Of a stretch of DNA of 31,261 nucleotides, positions 15,708 to 23,166 are shown one piece after another. The notes under the pieces were generated by a model that saw only the letters and a program-made list of their open reading frames with translations, searched no databases and was not told the DNA's origin. Position 1 is the first letter of the stretch. Every line of letters starts with the position of its first letter. The DNA is from Verrucomicrobiales bacterium (lineage in GTDB: Bacteria; Verrucomicrobiota; Verrucomicrobiia; Verrucomicrobiales; Akkermansiaceae). Where the stretch lies: NCBI GenBank assembly GCA_002729295.1, contig PBTU01000020.1, forward strand, positions 1-31,261. The letters run 5' to 3'. A program made the translations under genes and the position numbers.

Positions 15708-16682
15708 GTGGAATTTGCGGTGGTTCTCAAGGCGGTGCTGCCCATTTATCTTTTGGTAGGGGTGGGCATGGCTTTGCGGGGGTTCAAAGTCTTGACGGAG
15801 GATATGGAGAAGGGCTTGCTGAAAATGGTGATTCACTGTCTCTATCCTTGTCTCATTTTGGATAAGACCTTGGGGAATGATTTGGTGCGTCAGAGTTCGG
15901 TCTTGGCTTGGGGTGTTGGGCTGGGGTGTGGCCTGGTGTTGATCGGGATGTTGTTGTCTTATTTGACGGGGATGATTCTGGGTCTGAAGCCGGGGACGGG
16001 TCGGCGGACCTTTTGTGTTTCGGCGGGGGTGCAGAATTACGGTTATACCGCGATTCCGATCCTATTGACCCTGGCTCCGGTCCTCGGAGGTGATGAACGG
16101 GTGCTGGGGGTGATGTTTGTGCATAGTCTTGGAGTGGAGATCGCGATCTGGATGGTGGGAGTGATGGTTCTGACCGGGTCGGTGTTTGGGAATCCCAAGT
16201 TGCTTATTAACGGTCCGATCGTGGCGGTGATTTTGGGGGTTGGCTTGTCGTCGACGGAAGGGTGGCGTTTTTTTGATCTGGAGAATGGCCCCATTGTCGG
16301 GTCGGTGACCCGTCAGACGATGGGATGGCTGGGGGCCTGTGCCTTCCCGATGGGGCTGATGCTGATCGGGGCGACGATGTATGATTTTATTGGGAAAGAG
16401 CGTCTCTCGGCCAAAATCGGCATCGGGGGACTGGCGGTACGATTGGTGGTGATGCCGTTGGTGATCATGTGTGCAGCGAAGTATCTTCCGCTGCTTCACG
16501 AACTGAAGCTTGTCCTTCTGGTGCAGGCGACGATGCCGGCGGCAGTATCTCCGGTCTTTGTGGCGCGGCACTATGGGGGAAGCCCAGGCGTGGCGGTGCA
16601 GGTAGTAATGGCGACTTCGATTGTGGGACTTTTCACAATCCCGTTATGGATTTCCTGGGGAGTTCGGTTTATCTTCCCCTAA
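15708..16682 (+). CDS. AEC (auxin efflux carrier) family transporter
   Basis: A 324-residue inner-membrane protein with about ten hydrophobic segments, the plan of the AEC / bile-acid-type transporter superfamily. The start of the family is seen in VVLKAVLPIYLLVGVGMALR, and family-type motifs include CLYPCLILDKTL, SAGVQNYGYTAIPI (the conserved N-x-G-[FY] region of repeat 1) and QATMPAAVSPVFVARHYGG near the end of repeat 2. Substrates of bacterial AEC proteins are usually organic acids such as malate; the substrate here is unknown. I chose the GTG at 15708, preceded by AGAAGGG, because it gives the usual length and starts just before the first membrane segment; GTG at 15720 is an alternative. 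Confidence 0.82.
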   Translation: MEFAVVLKAVLPIYLLVGVGMALRGFKVLTEDMEKGLLKMVIHCLYPCLILDKTLGNDLVRQSSVLAWGVGLGCGLVLIGMLLSYLTGMILGLKPGTGRRTFCVSAGVQNYGYTAIPILLTLAPVLGGDERVLGVMFVHSLGVEIAIWMVGVMVLTGSVFGNPKLLINGPIVAVILGVGLSSTEGWRFFDLENGPIVGSVTRQTMGWLGACAFPMGLMLIGATMYDFIGKERLSAKIGIGGLAVRLVVMPLVIMCAAKYLPLLHELKLVLLVQATMPAAVSPVFVARHYGGSPGVAVQVVMATSIVGLFTIPLWISWGVRFIFP

Positions 16683-16686
16683 AACT

Positions 16687-17077
16687 CTGCGTTTAGTTTT
16701 CCTCATCTGCATCTTCTCTTCAGCAATTTTCGCCGAGGAAAGGGCGACTCCCAAAAACGCGCTCTCAATACTGGCGGAACGTCTTTTGGGCAAGAATGCC
16801 GGAGATCGATTTTTCTATGACCCGACAAAAACAGGGCCGTATCCTTCAGATGAAGATGGGTTCAAGTTTGAGGATGTGGCATTTGCCTCTGCTGATTGTG
16901 CATGGCCAGAACGACAAAGTGGTGCCGATTGGACAGGGAGAGATCTTATTTAAGAGAGCCAAGAGGCCAAAGTTCTCTTTGAAAGTCGAAAAAGTAGGGT
17001 GCAACAATGCCCTGACGATGAACGATGGAGCATGTTAGAAAAAGATACTGGCATGGCTCGATGAACTATTGAAGTGA
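16687..17077 (+). pseudogene. Broken alpha/beta hydrolase with its catalytic centre deleted
   Basis: Two halves of one hydrolase lie in different frames. The first frame gives a signal-like run (LRLVFLICIFSSAIFAEE), a linker with YDPTKTGPYPSDEDG, and FEDVAFASADC, matching the N-terminal FEDVxFxTADG of secreted alpha/beta hydrolases. The second frame, beginning at about 16883, gives LPLLIVHGQNDKVVPIGQGE, the strand-7/acid region of the same fold, then a damaged GCNNALTMND where GGHND is expected. A TAG at 17036-17038 interrupts KKILAWLDELLK, which ends at 17077. The nucleophile-elbow part (GxSxG), well over 100 residues in the family, is missing. No good start codon exists. Confidence 0.8.
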
Positions 17078-17102
17078 TCTCCTCGTTTGCATTCTGCGGA
17101 AA

Positions 17103-18239
17103 ATGCGAAATGATACTGCCATGAAGCGTGGATTAGCCGTTTTTGCCGGATTGGTTCTCTTTGCCCAGGGAGAAGAGAAGAAAGTTGTGCAGGGTCATGT
17201 TTTTGCGTGGCCATTCACCGAGGTGGAGAAAATGCAGCCCCGGGGCGGAAGCTCCAAGGGAACCAAGGTGACGCTCGATGAAAATGCTTCAGCTCACTGG
17301 AAGAAACTGCAGTCGGCTGATCTGGGGGATTTGGAAAAGGACCGGCAGGCCATTCTGGCGATGACGGGGAGTCACCGGGTTAGTTTTGATTTTATCGAGA
17401 CGATGGGGTTCGCGGAAGGCTACCAGCCACCCAAGCCTTATTTCTCATGGGGAACGGAGCATGTGCAAGTAATCAAGCAGGAGGATAAATTCATCAGCTT
17501 GCAGCACACTCTGGTAATGTATTTCAAAGACAAGGACGGGAAGGAATCCGGACCGATGGTGATGAAGCATTGGCGGCAGGATTGGACCTTTGAGGACACC
17601 GACTTGCACACCTATCGAGGTGAAAACACCTGGGCGCGGAAGAAGCGTTCTCCCAAGTCGGTCAGGGGAACCTGGAGTCAGGCCGTTTATCAGGTGGATG
17701 ATTCACCGCGCTATGAAGTGATCGGGAAGTGGTCCCATCAGGGCGGAATGTCGGTTTGGACGAGCGAGTCGTGCTGGCGGCCTTTGCCACGGCGGGAGTT
17801 TTCGGTGCGCGATGACTACAACGTACTTGAGTGCGTTCACGAGATTACGGTGAACCCGACGAGCTGGATGCATCTCCAGAATAATCGGAAGGTGATCGCG
17901 AAGGATGGCAAGCTGGCGAAGTATGTGGGTCAAGAGCTGGGCGTGAGCCGCTACGAGAGAATCACCGCTCCGTCTTTGATGGCAGCAGAGGAGACTTTGA
18001 AGAAGACCGGAGCCTACTGGGCCGAAGTTCGCGAGATGTGGAATGAGGTCTATCGCACTAAGGATCGCTTTGGATTGAAATCGAAAGTGGACGACAAGAA
18101 ATTGTATGCGCTGCATTTTGGCTACGCTGCGCAAGTGGAGGGGGGCAAATATGATGCTGAAGCGGGTCGCAAGCATGCGCGTGAAACGATTTCCAAATTT
18201 CTGACGGAAGGTAAGCTGAAAAAGGAAGGAAAGTATTAG
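17103..18239 (+). CDS. Secreted DUF6607-like protein
   Basis: A 378-residue protein with a signal peptide (MKRGLAVFAGLVLFAQGEE after a second Met). Most of its length resembles the DUF6607 family: DRQAILAMTGSHRVSFDF, then FISLQHTLVMYFKD, GPMVMKHWRQDWTFED, WSQAVYQVDDSPRYEVIGKW, and WTSESCWRPLPRREFSVRDD. The family has no known function. ATG 17103 has a GGA a few bases upstream; ATG 17121 would leave a cleaner signal peptide. The stop codon TAG shares its last base with the GTG of the next gene, so the two are translated together. The match to DUF6607 is from memory of its motifs. Confidence 0.75.
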   Translation: MRNDTAMKRGLAVFAGLVLFAQGEEKKVVQGHVFAWPFTEVEKMQPRGGSSKGTKVTLDENASAHWKKLQSADLGDLEKDRQAILAMTGSHRVSFDFIETMGFAEGYQPPKPYFSWGTEHVQVIKQEDKFISLQHTLVMYFKDKDGKESGPMVMKHWRQDWTFEDTDLHTYRGENTWARKKRSPKSVRGTWSQAVYQVDDSPRYEVIGKWSHQGGMSVWTSESCWRPLPRREFSVRDDYNVLECVHEITVNPTSWMHLQNNRKVIAKDGKLAKYVGQELGVSRYERITAPSLMAAEETLKKTGAYWAEVREMWNEVYRTKDRFGLKSKVDDKKLYALHFGYAAQVEGGKYDAEAGRKHARETISKFLTEGKLKKEGKY

Positions 18240-18775
18240 TGCCGCGGCTTCACGTCGTTTGTGGCCCTGCGGGTGTTGGTAAAAGTACCTACGGGAAGAC
18301 ACTGGCGGCAGAGAAGAGAGCCTGTTTTTTGGACAGTGACACCGTAACCGAACCGGTGGTGCGGGCTGGAATGGAGTTGGGTGGATTTGATCCCAATGAT
18401 AGGGATTCTGGGGTGTATCGCGCTGCATTTCGTACGGCGGTTTACGAATGTCTTTTTCAAACGGCGGCGGAGAATCTTCCGCATGTCTCGGTAGTGCTGG
18501 TGGGACCGTTTACTTCTGAAATTAGAAAGGCGGAATGGCCTGATGAATTGGCCGAGCGATTTTCCTGTGAGGTTGAGGTCATCTTTGTGACCTGTCCAGA
18601 AGACGAGAGGTATCGCCGAATCAGGGGGCGGGAGAATCCTCGCGATGAATTAAAGCTGGCAGATTGGGAGGGCTATCTTAAGGGGGTCGACCTCAGGCCG
18701 CCGGCCTTTGATTATCGGGAAATAAGAACACACAGCCGAATAAACAATCGGGCCTCCTCGCAGGCCTCGCCGTAA
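18239..18775 (+). CDS. P-loop nucleotide kinase-like protein
   Basis: A 178-residue cytosolic P-loop protein. Walker A is VCGPAGVGKSTYGKTLA at 7-23, followed by CFLDSDTVTEPVVR, the pattern of shikimate-, gluconate- or zeta-toxin-type small kinases that phosphorylate a small molecule. VSVVLVGPFTSE and EVIFVTCPEDERYRRIRGRENPRD (the latter a lid-like Arg-rich loop) support a kinase fold. Substrate unknown. The GTG start overlaps the upstream stop (TAGTG) and sits behind AAGGAAGG, a good ribosome binding site inside the previous gene. The last ~15 residues (after DYREIR) look unlike the family and may be read-through into decayed sequence after a 3' truncation. Confidence 0.7.
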   Translation: MPRLHVVCGPAGVGKSTYGKTLAAEKRACFLDSDTVTEPVVRAGMELGGFDPNDRDSGVYRAAFRTAVYECLFQTAAENLPHVSVVLVGPFTSEIRKAEWPDELAERFSCEVEVIFVTCPEDERYRRIRGRENPRDELKLADWEGYLKGVDLRPPAFDYREIRTHSRINNRASSQASP

Positions 18776-18778
18776 TGA

Positions 18779-19036
18779 CTGGCGCTAGCCGGGGACGCGA
18801 TCGGTGGTGATGCCTTTAATGGCCTCATCACGGCGGTGACAAGTCCTGGTCCCCACAGCCTCCTTGCCAATGCTCCTAGAGGCTTTGATTCGGCGCCTTA
18901 TGACTCCACGGGAGGAAGTTTGGGAACATTTATCCTCACCACGATTCCCGCACCTTCGTCAATGCTGCTTGGGATACTTGAATTGCTTCCATGGCTTCGC
19001 CGACGTCGGTGGATAAATTCAGACACCTTCCTTTGA
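18779..19036 (+). pseudogene. Tail fragment of a PEP-CTERM-like surface protein
   Basis: After an in-frame TGA (18776-18778) an open frame without a proper start gives Gly/Ser-rich sequence (GDAIGGDAFNGLITAVTSPG, then APYDSTGGSLG) and ends with TTIPAPSSMLLGILELL, a hydrophobic run and LRRRR. This is the layout of a PEP-CTERM sorting tail (VPEPSS, membrane helix, Arg cluster), with PAP in place of PEP and ten extra residues after the Arg cluster. It is best read as the remains of an exported protein whose 5' part is lost; the sorting signal is itself degraded. Confidence 0.6.
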
Positions 19037-19091
19037 GAAAACATGAGGAACAGGTGTAAGCCATCTCCGCTGTTATTTCATTTAGGGGTGA

Positions 19092-19121
19092 GAAAGGGCA
19101 GGTAGAGTTACCTGTCCTTTC
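19092..19121. terminator. Stem-loop at the 3' end of the secreted barrel protein gene
   Basis: GAAAGGGCAGGTA (19092-19104) pairs with TACCTGTCCTTTC (19109-19121) over 13 positions with one G-U, around a GAGT loop. It starts 7 bases beyond the stop of the minus-strand gene at 19128 and could end transcription from both sides. No long U-run follows on either strand. Confidence 0.6.
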
Positions 19122-19127
19122 GCATTT

Positions 19128-19916
19128 CTATCGGCCATAGGCTCTCAGCTTTTTCTTTCTCAGATACTCAAGGAAGCGCTCTTTGGCGATCAAGTCCGGG
19201 TTTGCCTTGTAATTGACGAAGGGATTGTTGGTTCCGTATTTCGACCAAGGACCGCGGGGGACTTGCGAGAATTCGATGAAGCGCCAGTGGCATTGCACTT
19301 TGTTGCCGACCTGAAGGAAGTCCCGGACAGCGGGAGAGATGTCGATACCGGCATTTTGGTTTTTGGCGTTCTTGGGCTTTTTATTTCCAAAAACATACTC
19401 CCAGTCGTCGGTGGTAAAGGGACCGCAGTCCTCCCACTGGGCGTAGCAGACGCGCTTGTTGGAGACGATCTGGACCCACCGTCCCTTGCAGACTGTTTGG
19501 CCAGGGCGGGGACGGTAGTGTTTGAACCAGGGAATGGCGCGGGCGGCTTCCGGTTTGTGGGCCTTGTGGTTGATGCAGTCGTTGTAGGGCAGGGCGACGT
19601 AGAATGGATTGAGTCTGGGAGTGAAGCCTTTTGGGATATAGCCGCGTCGGAAGGCCGGGTCAGGATTGTCGTAGCCGCCGTAGTTTTGTTGCCAGTTTTG
19701 ATCCCAGGAGGATTTGTTATTGGGGGTGGGATTGTTTTGGGTCGGCTTTTCGCCAATCCAGAAGACCGTGGCGGTGATGAATTGCTTCCAGTGGTATTGG
19801 GTCTTCTCGTATTGGAACGGGTTGGGAGGGGCCGGTACGATTGTCACCTTTGGGCCCGTCTGGGCGGAAGCCGGGACGATGATTAACAAAGCTAAAATGA
19901 CGGCGGGTGTTCTCAA
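19128..19916 (-). CDS. Secreted protein with a probable double-psi beta-barrel
   Basis: A 262-residue exported protein with signal peptide MRTPAVILALLIIVPASAQ. Its core resembles RlpA-type or endoglucanase-45-type double-psi barrels: GRWVQIVSNKRVCYAQWEDCGPF, then GIDISPAVRDFLQV and VQCHWRFIEF, with the two aspartates (DCGPF and GIDIS) in the expected places. Upstream is NPFYVALPYNDC, then WFKHYRPRPGQTVCKG. Several cysteines suggest disulfides, consistent with export. RlpA proteins cleave bare glycan strands of peptidoglycan, but this protein is too divergent to claim that. The start ATG gives a clean signal peptide. Confidence 0.65.
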   Translation of the reverse strand: MRTPAVILALLIIVPASAQTGPKVTIVPAPPNPFQYEKTQYHWKQFITATVFWIGEKPTQNNPTPNNKSSWDQNWQQNYGGYDNPDPAFRRGYIPKGFTPRLNPFYVALPYNDCINHKAHKPEAARAIPWFKHYRPRPGQTVCKGRWVQIVSNKRVCYAQWEDCGPFTTDDWEYVFGNKKPKNAKNQNAGIDISPAVRDFLQVGNKVQCHWRFIEFSQVPRGPWSKYGTNNPFVNYKANPDLIAKERFLEYLRKKKLRAYGR

Positions 19917-20021
19917 GAGAGCGTGTGTTTAGCAGTTTGAGCGGGAAATTCCAGTCTTTCAGGGAATTAAGGTCTAGGCTTGCCGCCGCTGCCTCGGAAA
20001 GAGAGAGTATGCGCCGTCAAG

Positions 20022-20942
20022 ATGCGTTGTTTTTACTCACCAGATTTTCACCTAGACCTTCCGGAAGGGCACCTGTTTCCGATGGAGAAATATGAAGTCT
20101 CCAAAAATATGCTGATCGACGGCGGAGTTCTCAAGGGGGAGGAGATTGTCGAAGTGAGGGCGGCGGATGCCCATGTGATGCGCCGGGTGCATGATAACGA
20201 TTATCTTTCCAAGATTTACTACGGTCAGCTGGATCGCAAGGAGCAGATTTTATTGGGCCTTCCGGTCACCCCGAAGCTTTACACGAAGAGTGCGACCGAG
20301 GTGGAGGCGACGCGGCAGGCTTGCTACGCCGCCTTGCAAGATGGTGCTGCGGCGGTCTTGGCGGGAGGGACTCATCACGCCTTCAGGAACCACGGCGAGG
20401 GATACAATGTTTTTAACGATATTGCGATTGCGATTCGGGATCTGCAAGTGCAGCGACCCGGTATCAAGATCATGGTGGTGGACACCGATGCACATCAGGG
20501 AAATGGGACGAACAGCGTGTTGGAGAATGATCCCAATGTCTTTACCTACTCCATTCACGTGGGGCGTCCGGGTAGCAAGGTGAATGGCTCGATGGATGTC
20601 GAGACCGTACGTTATGTGGAGGGGGATATGTATCTTAAGCAATTGTTCACCACGCTTGCGGCAGCGCTCGATGTCTTTTCGCCCGACCTAGTAATCTGGA
20701 TTGCGGGAGCGGACAACCATCGCAACGACCGCATGGGTCAGATGTTGTTGGATCTGAAGGATTTCGTGCGTCGCGACGAGGTGATCCTTCGCGCCTTTAT
20801 GAAGAATCGTATTCCGATCGTAATTCTTTATGGCGGGGGATACAATCGGCAGCAGGAATACACGGCCAAGATTCATCGTAATACCATCGCGACGGCAGTG
20901 AAAGTATCCCGCGAAGTGCACCGGCCCCGTCCAATTTTTTAA
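20022..20942 (+). CDS. Histone deacetylase-family amidohydrolase
   Basis: A 306-residue zinc amidohydrolase of the HDAC superfamily (class IV-like). Catalytic features, numbered from the ATG at 20022: tandem His118-His119 in GGTHHAFRNHGEGYNVFND; metal ligands Asp156 and His158 in VVDTDAHQGNGTNS and Asp231 in AGADNHRNDRMGQ; the transition-state Tyr lies in ILYGGGYNR. Bacterial members remove acetyl groups from polyamines or other small molecules, or from acetylated proteins. The start at 20022 (MRCFYSPDF) is preferred to upstream in-frame codons because the family begins with this strand. It precedes the ketopantoate reductase-like gene by 12 bases, so the two are probably cotranscribed. Confidence 0.88.
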   Translation: MRCFYSPDFHLDLPEGHLFPMEKYEVSKNMLIDGGVLKGEEIVEVRAADAHVMRRVHDNDYLSKIYYGQLDRKEQILLGLPVTPKLYTKSATEVEATRQACYAALQDGAAAVLAGGTHHAFRNHGEGYNVFNDIAIAIRDLQVQRPGIKIMVVDTDAHQGNGTNSVLENDPNVFTYSIHVGRPGSKVNGSMDVETVRYVEGDMYLKQLFTTLAAALDVFSPDLVIWIAGADNHRNDRMGQMLLDLKDFVRRDEVILRAFMKNRIPIVILYGGGYNRQQEYTAKIHRNTIATAVKVSREVHRPRPIF

Positions 20943-20954
20943 AAGCTTCCTGAG

Positions 20955-21872
20955 ATGAAGAGCTTTGCGATTGTCGGAGCGGGTGCAGTGGGGAGTTACT
21001 ACGGAGCGCGTCTCGCCGCGGCAGGGAATGAGGTGCGTTTTTTCTTGCGGTCTGACTTCGACGAAGTCAGCCGGAATGGAATTAAAGTGAAGAGCATTCA
21101 CGGGGACTTTAATTTGCCGGAGGTTGATTGCTTTCGCTCTCCCGAAGAGGTCGGGAAAGTGGACGTCGTGATCGTGGCGTGGAAGGCCACGGCGAATGAT
21201 TATTTTGAGGCGGTGATCGGGCCGATGTTACACGAGGATACGACTATTTTGACTCTGCAGAATGGGATGGGGAATGTAGAGCGGTTGAGCGAGTTGTTTG
21301 GACTGGAGCGGGTTTTGGGGGGAATGTGTTTTGTTTGCATCAATCGGATGAAGGCCGGGGTGATTCATCACGTGGGAGGGGGATTGATTGTGATGGGGGA
21401 AGTGCAGCCTGCATCGACAAATCGATTGGAGGTATTGGTGGATATTTTTGAAGCGGCGAAGATCGCTTGTCAGGGCGCGCCGGTCTTGGAGTTGGTGCAG
21501 TGGCGGAAGTTGGTCTGGAATATTTCCTTCAATGGTCTCTGTATTACCGAGGGAGGGATTACGACGCGGGATCTTTTGGCGCAGGATGGAGGAGAAGAAC
21601 GGGTGCGTGCAATCATGGCCGAGGTGGTAAGTATTGCAGGGGCGCTGGGTTATGAAATCCCAGCGGAGTTTATCGATGATCAAATCGAGATCACCGGGCC
21701 GATGGGGAGCTACCGCCCGTCTAGCATGATTGATTTCATGGAAGGACGGGAAGTGGAGCTTGAGTCAATTTGGGGCGAGCCTTTGCGAAGAGCGAAGGCT
21801 GCCGGAGTTGAGACGCCTCTCACCGATACGCTTTACGAAGAACTTTTGCGGACAGTTTCGAAGACCCATTGA
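20955..21872 (+). CDS. panE: 2-dehydropantoate 2-reductase family enzyme
   Basis: A 305-residue NADP-dependent reductase of the PanE/ApbA family; PanE reduces ketopantoate to pantoate for coenzyme A synthesis. It has the dinucleotide-binding start FAIVGAGAVGSYYGARLAAAG, the segment VIVAWKATAND, LTLQNGMGNVE, the catalytic-type lysine in WRKLVWNISFNGLC, and a C-terminal domain containing YRPSSMIDFMEGREVELESI, the usual PanE substrate-binding helix. Many paralogues act on other 2-keto acids, so the pathway is not certain. Its last 40 bases overlap, in antisense, the end of the convergent eboE gene. Confidence 0.85.
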   Translation: MKSFAIVGAGAVGSYYGARLAAAGNEVRFFLRSDFDEVSRNGIKVKSIHGDFNLPEVDCFRSPEEVGKVDVVIVAWKATANDYFEAVIGPMLHEDTTILTLQNGMGNVERLSELFGLERVLGGMCFVCINRMKAGVIHHVGGGLIVMGEVQPASTNRLEVLVDIFEAAKIACQGAPVLELVQWRKLVWNISFNGLCITEGGITTRDLLAQDGGEERVRAIMAEVVSIAGALGYEIPAEFIDDQIEITGPMGSYRPSSMIDFMEGREVELESIWGEPLRRAKAAGVETPLTDTLYEELLRTVSKTH

Positions 21873-23062
21873 TACTCGGAACTGATTTGATCCGTGAGAG
21901 GCTTTTGAAGGTGTCCGGGAAGGACTCCCCAGGTGTAGGTTTCGATTTCGAGGTGCGGACAAGCTTTGGGATTCTCTTGAAGATAGTTCAGTGCAGCTTC
22001 CGCGTGATCGAGGGTTGACCCAAGCGGGGCCAGGGGTTCGGAATAGAGAGGGACGTGAAAATGAATCCGTCCTTCGGAGGCGTTTGTGGGTCCGGTGAAC
22101 TCCGGAAGGTCCTTGAAGCGGGTGAGTGGGGCAGTGTTGAGGATAACCTGGTGAAGGTAGGTCGGTTCGTTGAATTGTTGAATCGCCGAGAGGGCCTCAT
22201 CGTTTTGCGGGTTGAAAGAGAGGGCGTTGGAGAGATGAATTTTGGAAATACGAAGACCGGCGTCAGTGAGGGTTTTGAGGGACTGATTGCAGTCATCAAA
22301 TTCGAGGGCGAAGTGACAAGTGTCGTAGTTGATGCCGATGTGTTTGCGAATAGGCTCCTGATCATAGTCCTTACTTTCGCACCATGAGAAAAAGCGCTTG
22401 AAGAAGGCGAGCGTTTCCTCGGTGTTTTCGAAATGACCGAGAGGCTCGGGTTCGAGTCCGAGGTGGAGGTCTTTTCCTGACTTGGCTGAGAGGTGTTCGA
22501 TCGTGAGAGCCAGCGAGTAGAGGTTCTCGAAAATGAGTTGTTCGTCTGCTTCGAATTCTTTGAAGGAACCGGGAAGGGTGGAAACCGATCCACCGGAATC
22601 GGCTGGGCAAAGGCGATCAATGATGGTGAAGAGTTGCTCGGTGTAGACGAGACGGGCGAGTTTGGTCCAATCGGGTTGGTAGACCTTTTCCTTCACGCTG
22701 GTTCCGTGGAATGCCCCGTAGGGAAATCCATTGATGGTAAAGATGTAGCAGTTCTCGGATTCAAGCCAGGTCCGGAATTCATCGAGGTGGTTTTTCTCAA
22801 GTAACTCGCCAGCTGCTTGAGCCGAAAGTCGAAGGCCGATCGCGAAAGGCTTGTTGGGCGAAACGCGATCGCGGACTGCCACAACATCGTTTTTGAGAAC
22901 GTGGAGGGTTTCCGCCCAGGTTTCGGCTGGATGGATGTTGGTGCAGTAGGCAAGATGGTGGTCAGGAGAGAGCTTCACGGAGTGTTCAGGTGCCAGCTCG
23001 ATCTTGCTTGGCGATGGCGGCAGGGGAAAGGACGGAGTTTGGGGAATGAGGCTTCTTTGCAT
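21833..23062 (-). CDS. eboE: EboE-like TIM-barrel protein (metabolite traffic family)
   Basis: A 409-residue protein resembling EboE, a sugar-isomerase-like TIM barrel encoded in ebo clusters. Ebo genes occur in bacteria and some algae and have been linked to movement of a precursor to the periplasm (as for scytonemin in cyanobacteria). Family-type stretches include LAYCTNIHPAETWAETLHVL, KPFAIGLRLSAQAAGEL, YIFTINGFPYGAFHGTSVKE, KVYQPDWTKLARLVYT, LGLEPEPLGHFENTEET and GINYDTCHFALEF. The ATG at 23062 gives the usual EboE length; the frame stays open 40 codons further but that part has no family character. The 3' end overlaps panE by 40 bases. Cofactors and substrate are unknown. Confidence 0.82.
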   Translation of the reverse strand: MQRSLIPQTPSFPLPPSPSKIELAPEHSVKLSPDHHLAYCTNIHPAETWAETLHVLKNDVVAVRDRVSPNKPFAIGLRLSAQAAGELLEKNHLDEFRTWLESENCYIFTINGFPYGAFHGTSVKEKVYQPDWTKLARLVYTEQLFTIIDRLCPADSGGSVSTLPGSFKEFEADEQLIFENLYSLALTIEHLSAKSGKDLHLGLEPEPLGHFENTEETLAFFKRFFSWCESKDYDQEPIRKHIGINYDTCHFALEFDDCNQSLKTLTDAGLRISKIHLSNALSFNPQNDEALSAIQQFNEPTYLHQVILNTAPLTRFKDLPEFTGPTNASEGRIHFHVPLYSEPLAPLGSTLDHAEAALNYLQENPKACPHLEIETYTWGVLPGHLQKPLTDQISSEYQWVFETVRKSSS

Positions 23063-23166
23063 GGTATGGCGGGTTCTTTCGAGAAGTATCTCATATATAG
23101 ATATGGAGTTTTTGCGTGCTTCATTGTCTAAGATTTGCTTACTATCAAGGTGTCGCACGCTTCTTG
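23063..23166. other. Divergent spacer between eboE and the secreted esterase gene
   Basis: These 104 bases must carry both start regions. They contain a short AT-rich palindrome, CATAT-ATAG-ATATG, near 23092-23105, but no convincing -35/-10 pair with standard spacing. Confidence 0.3.
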
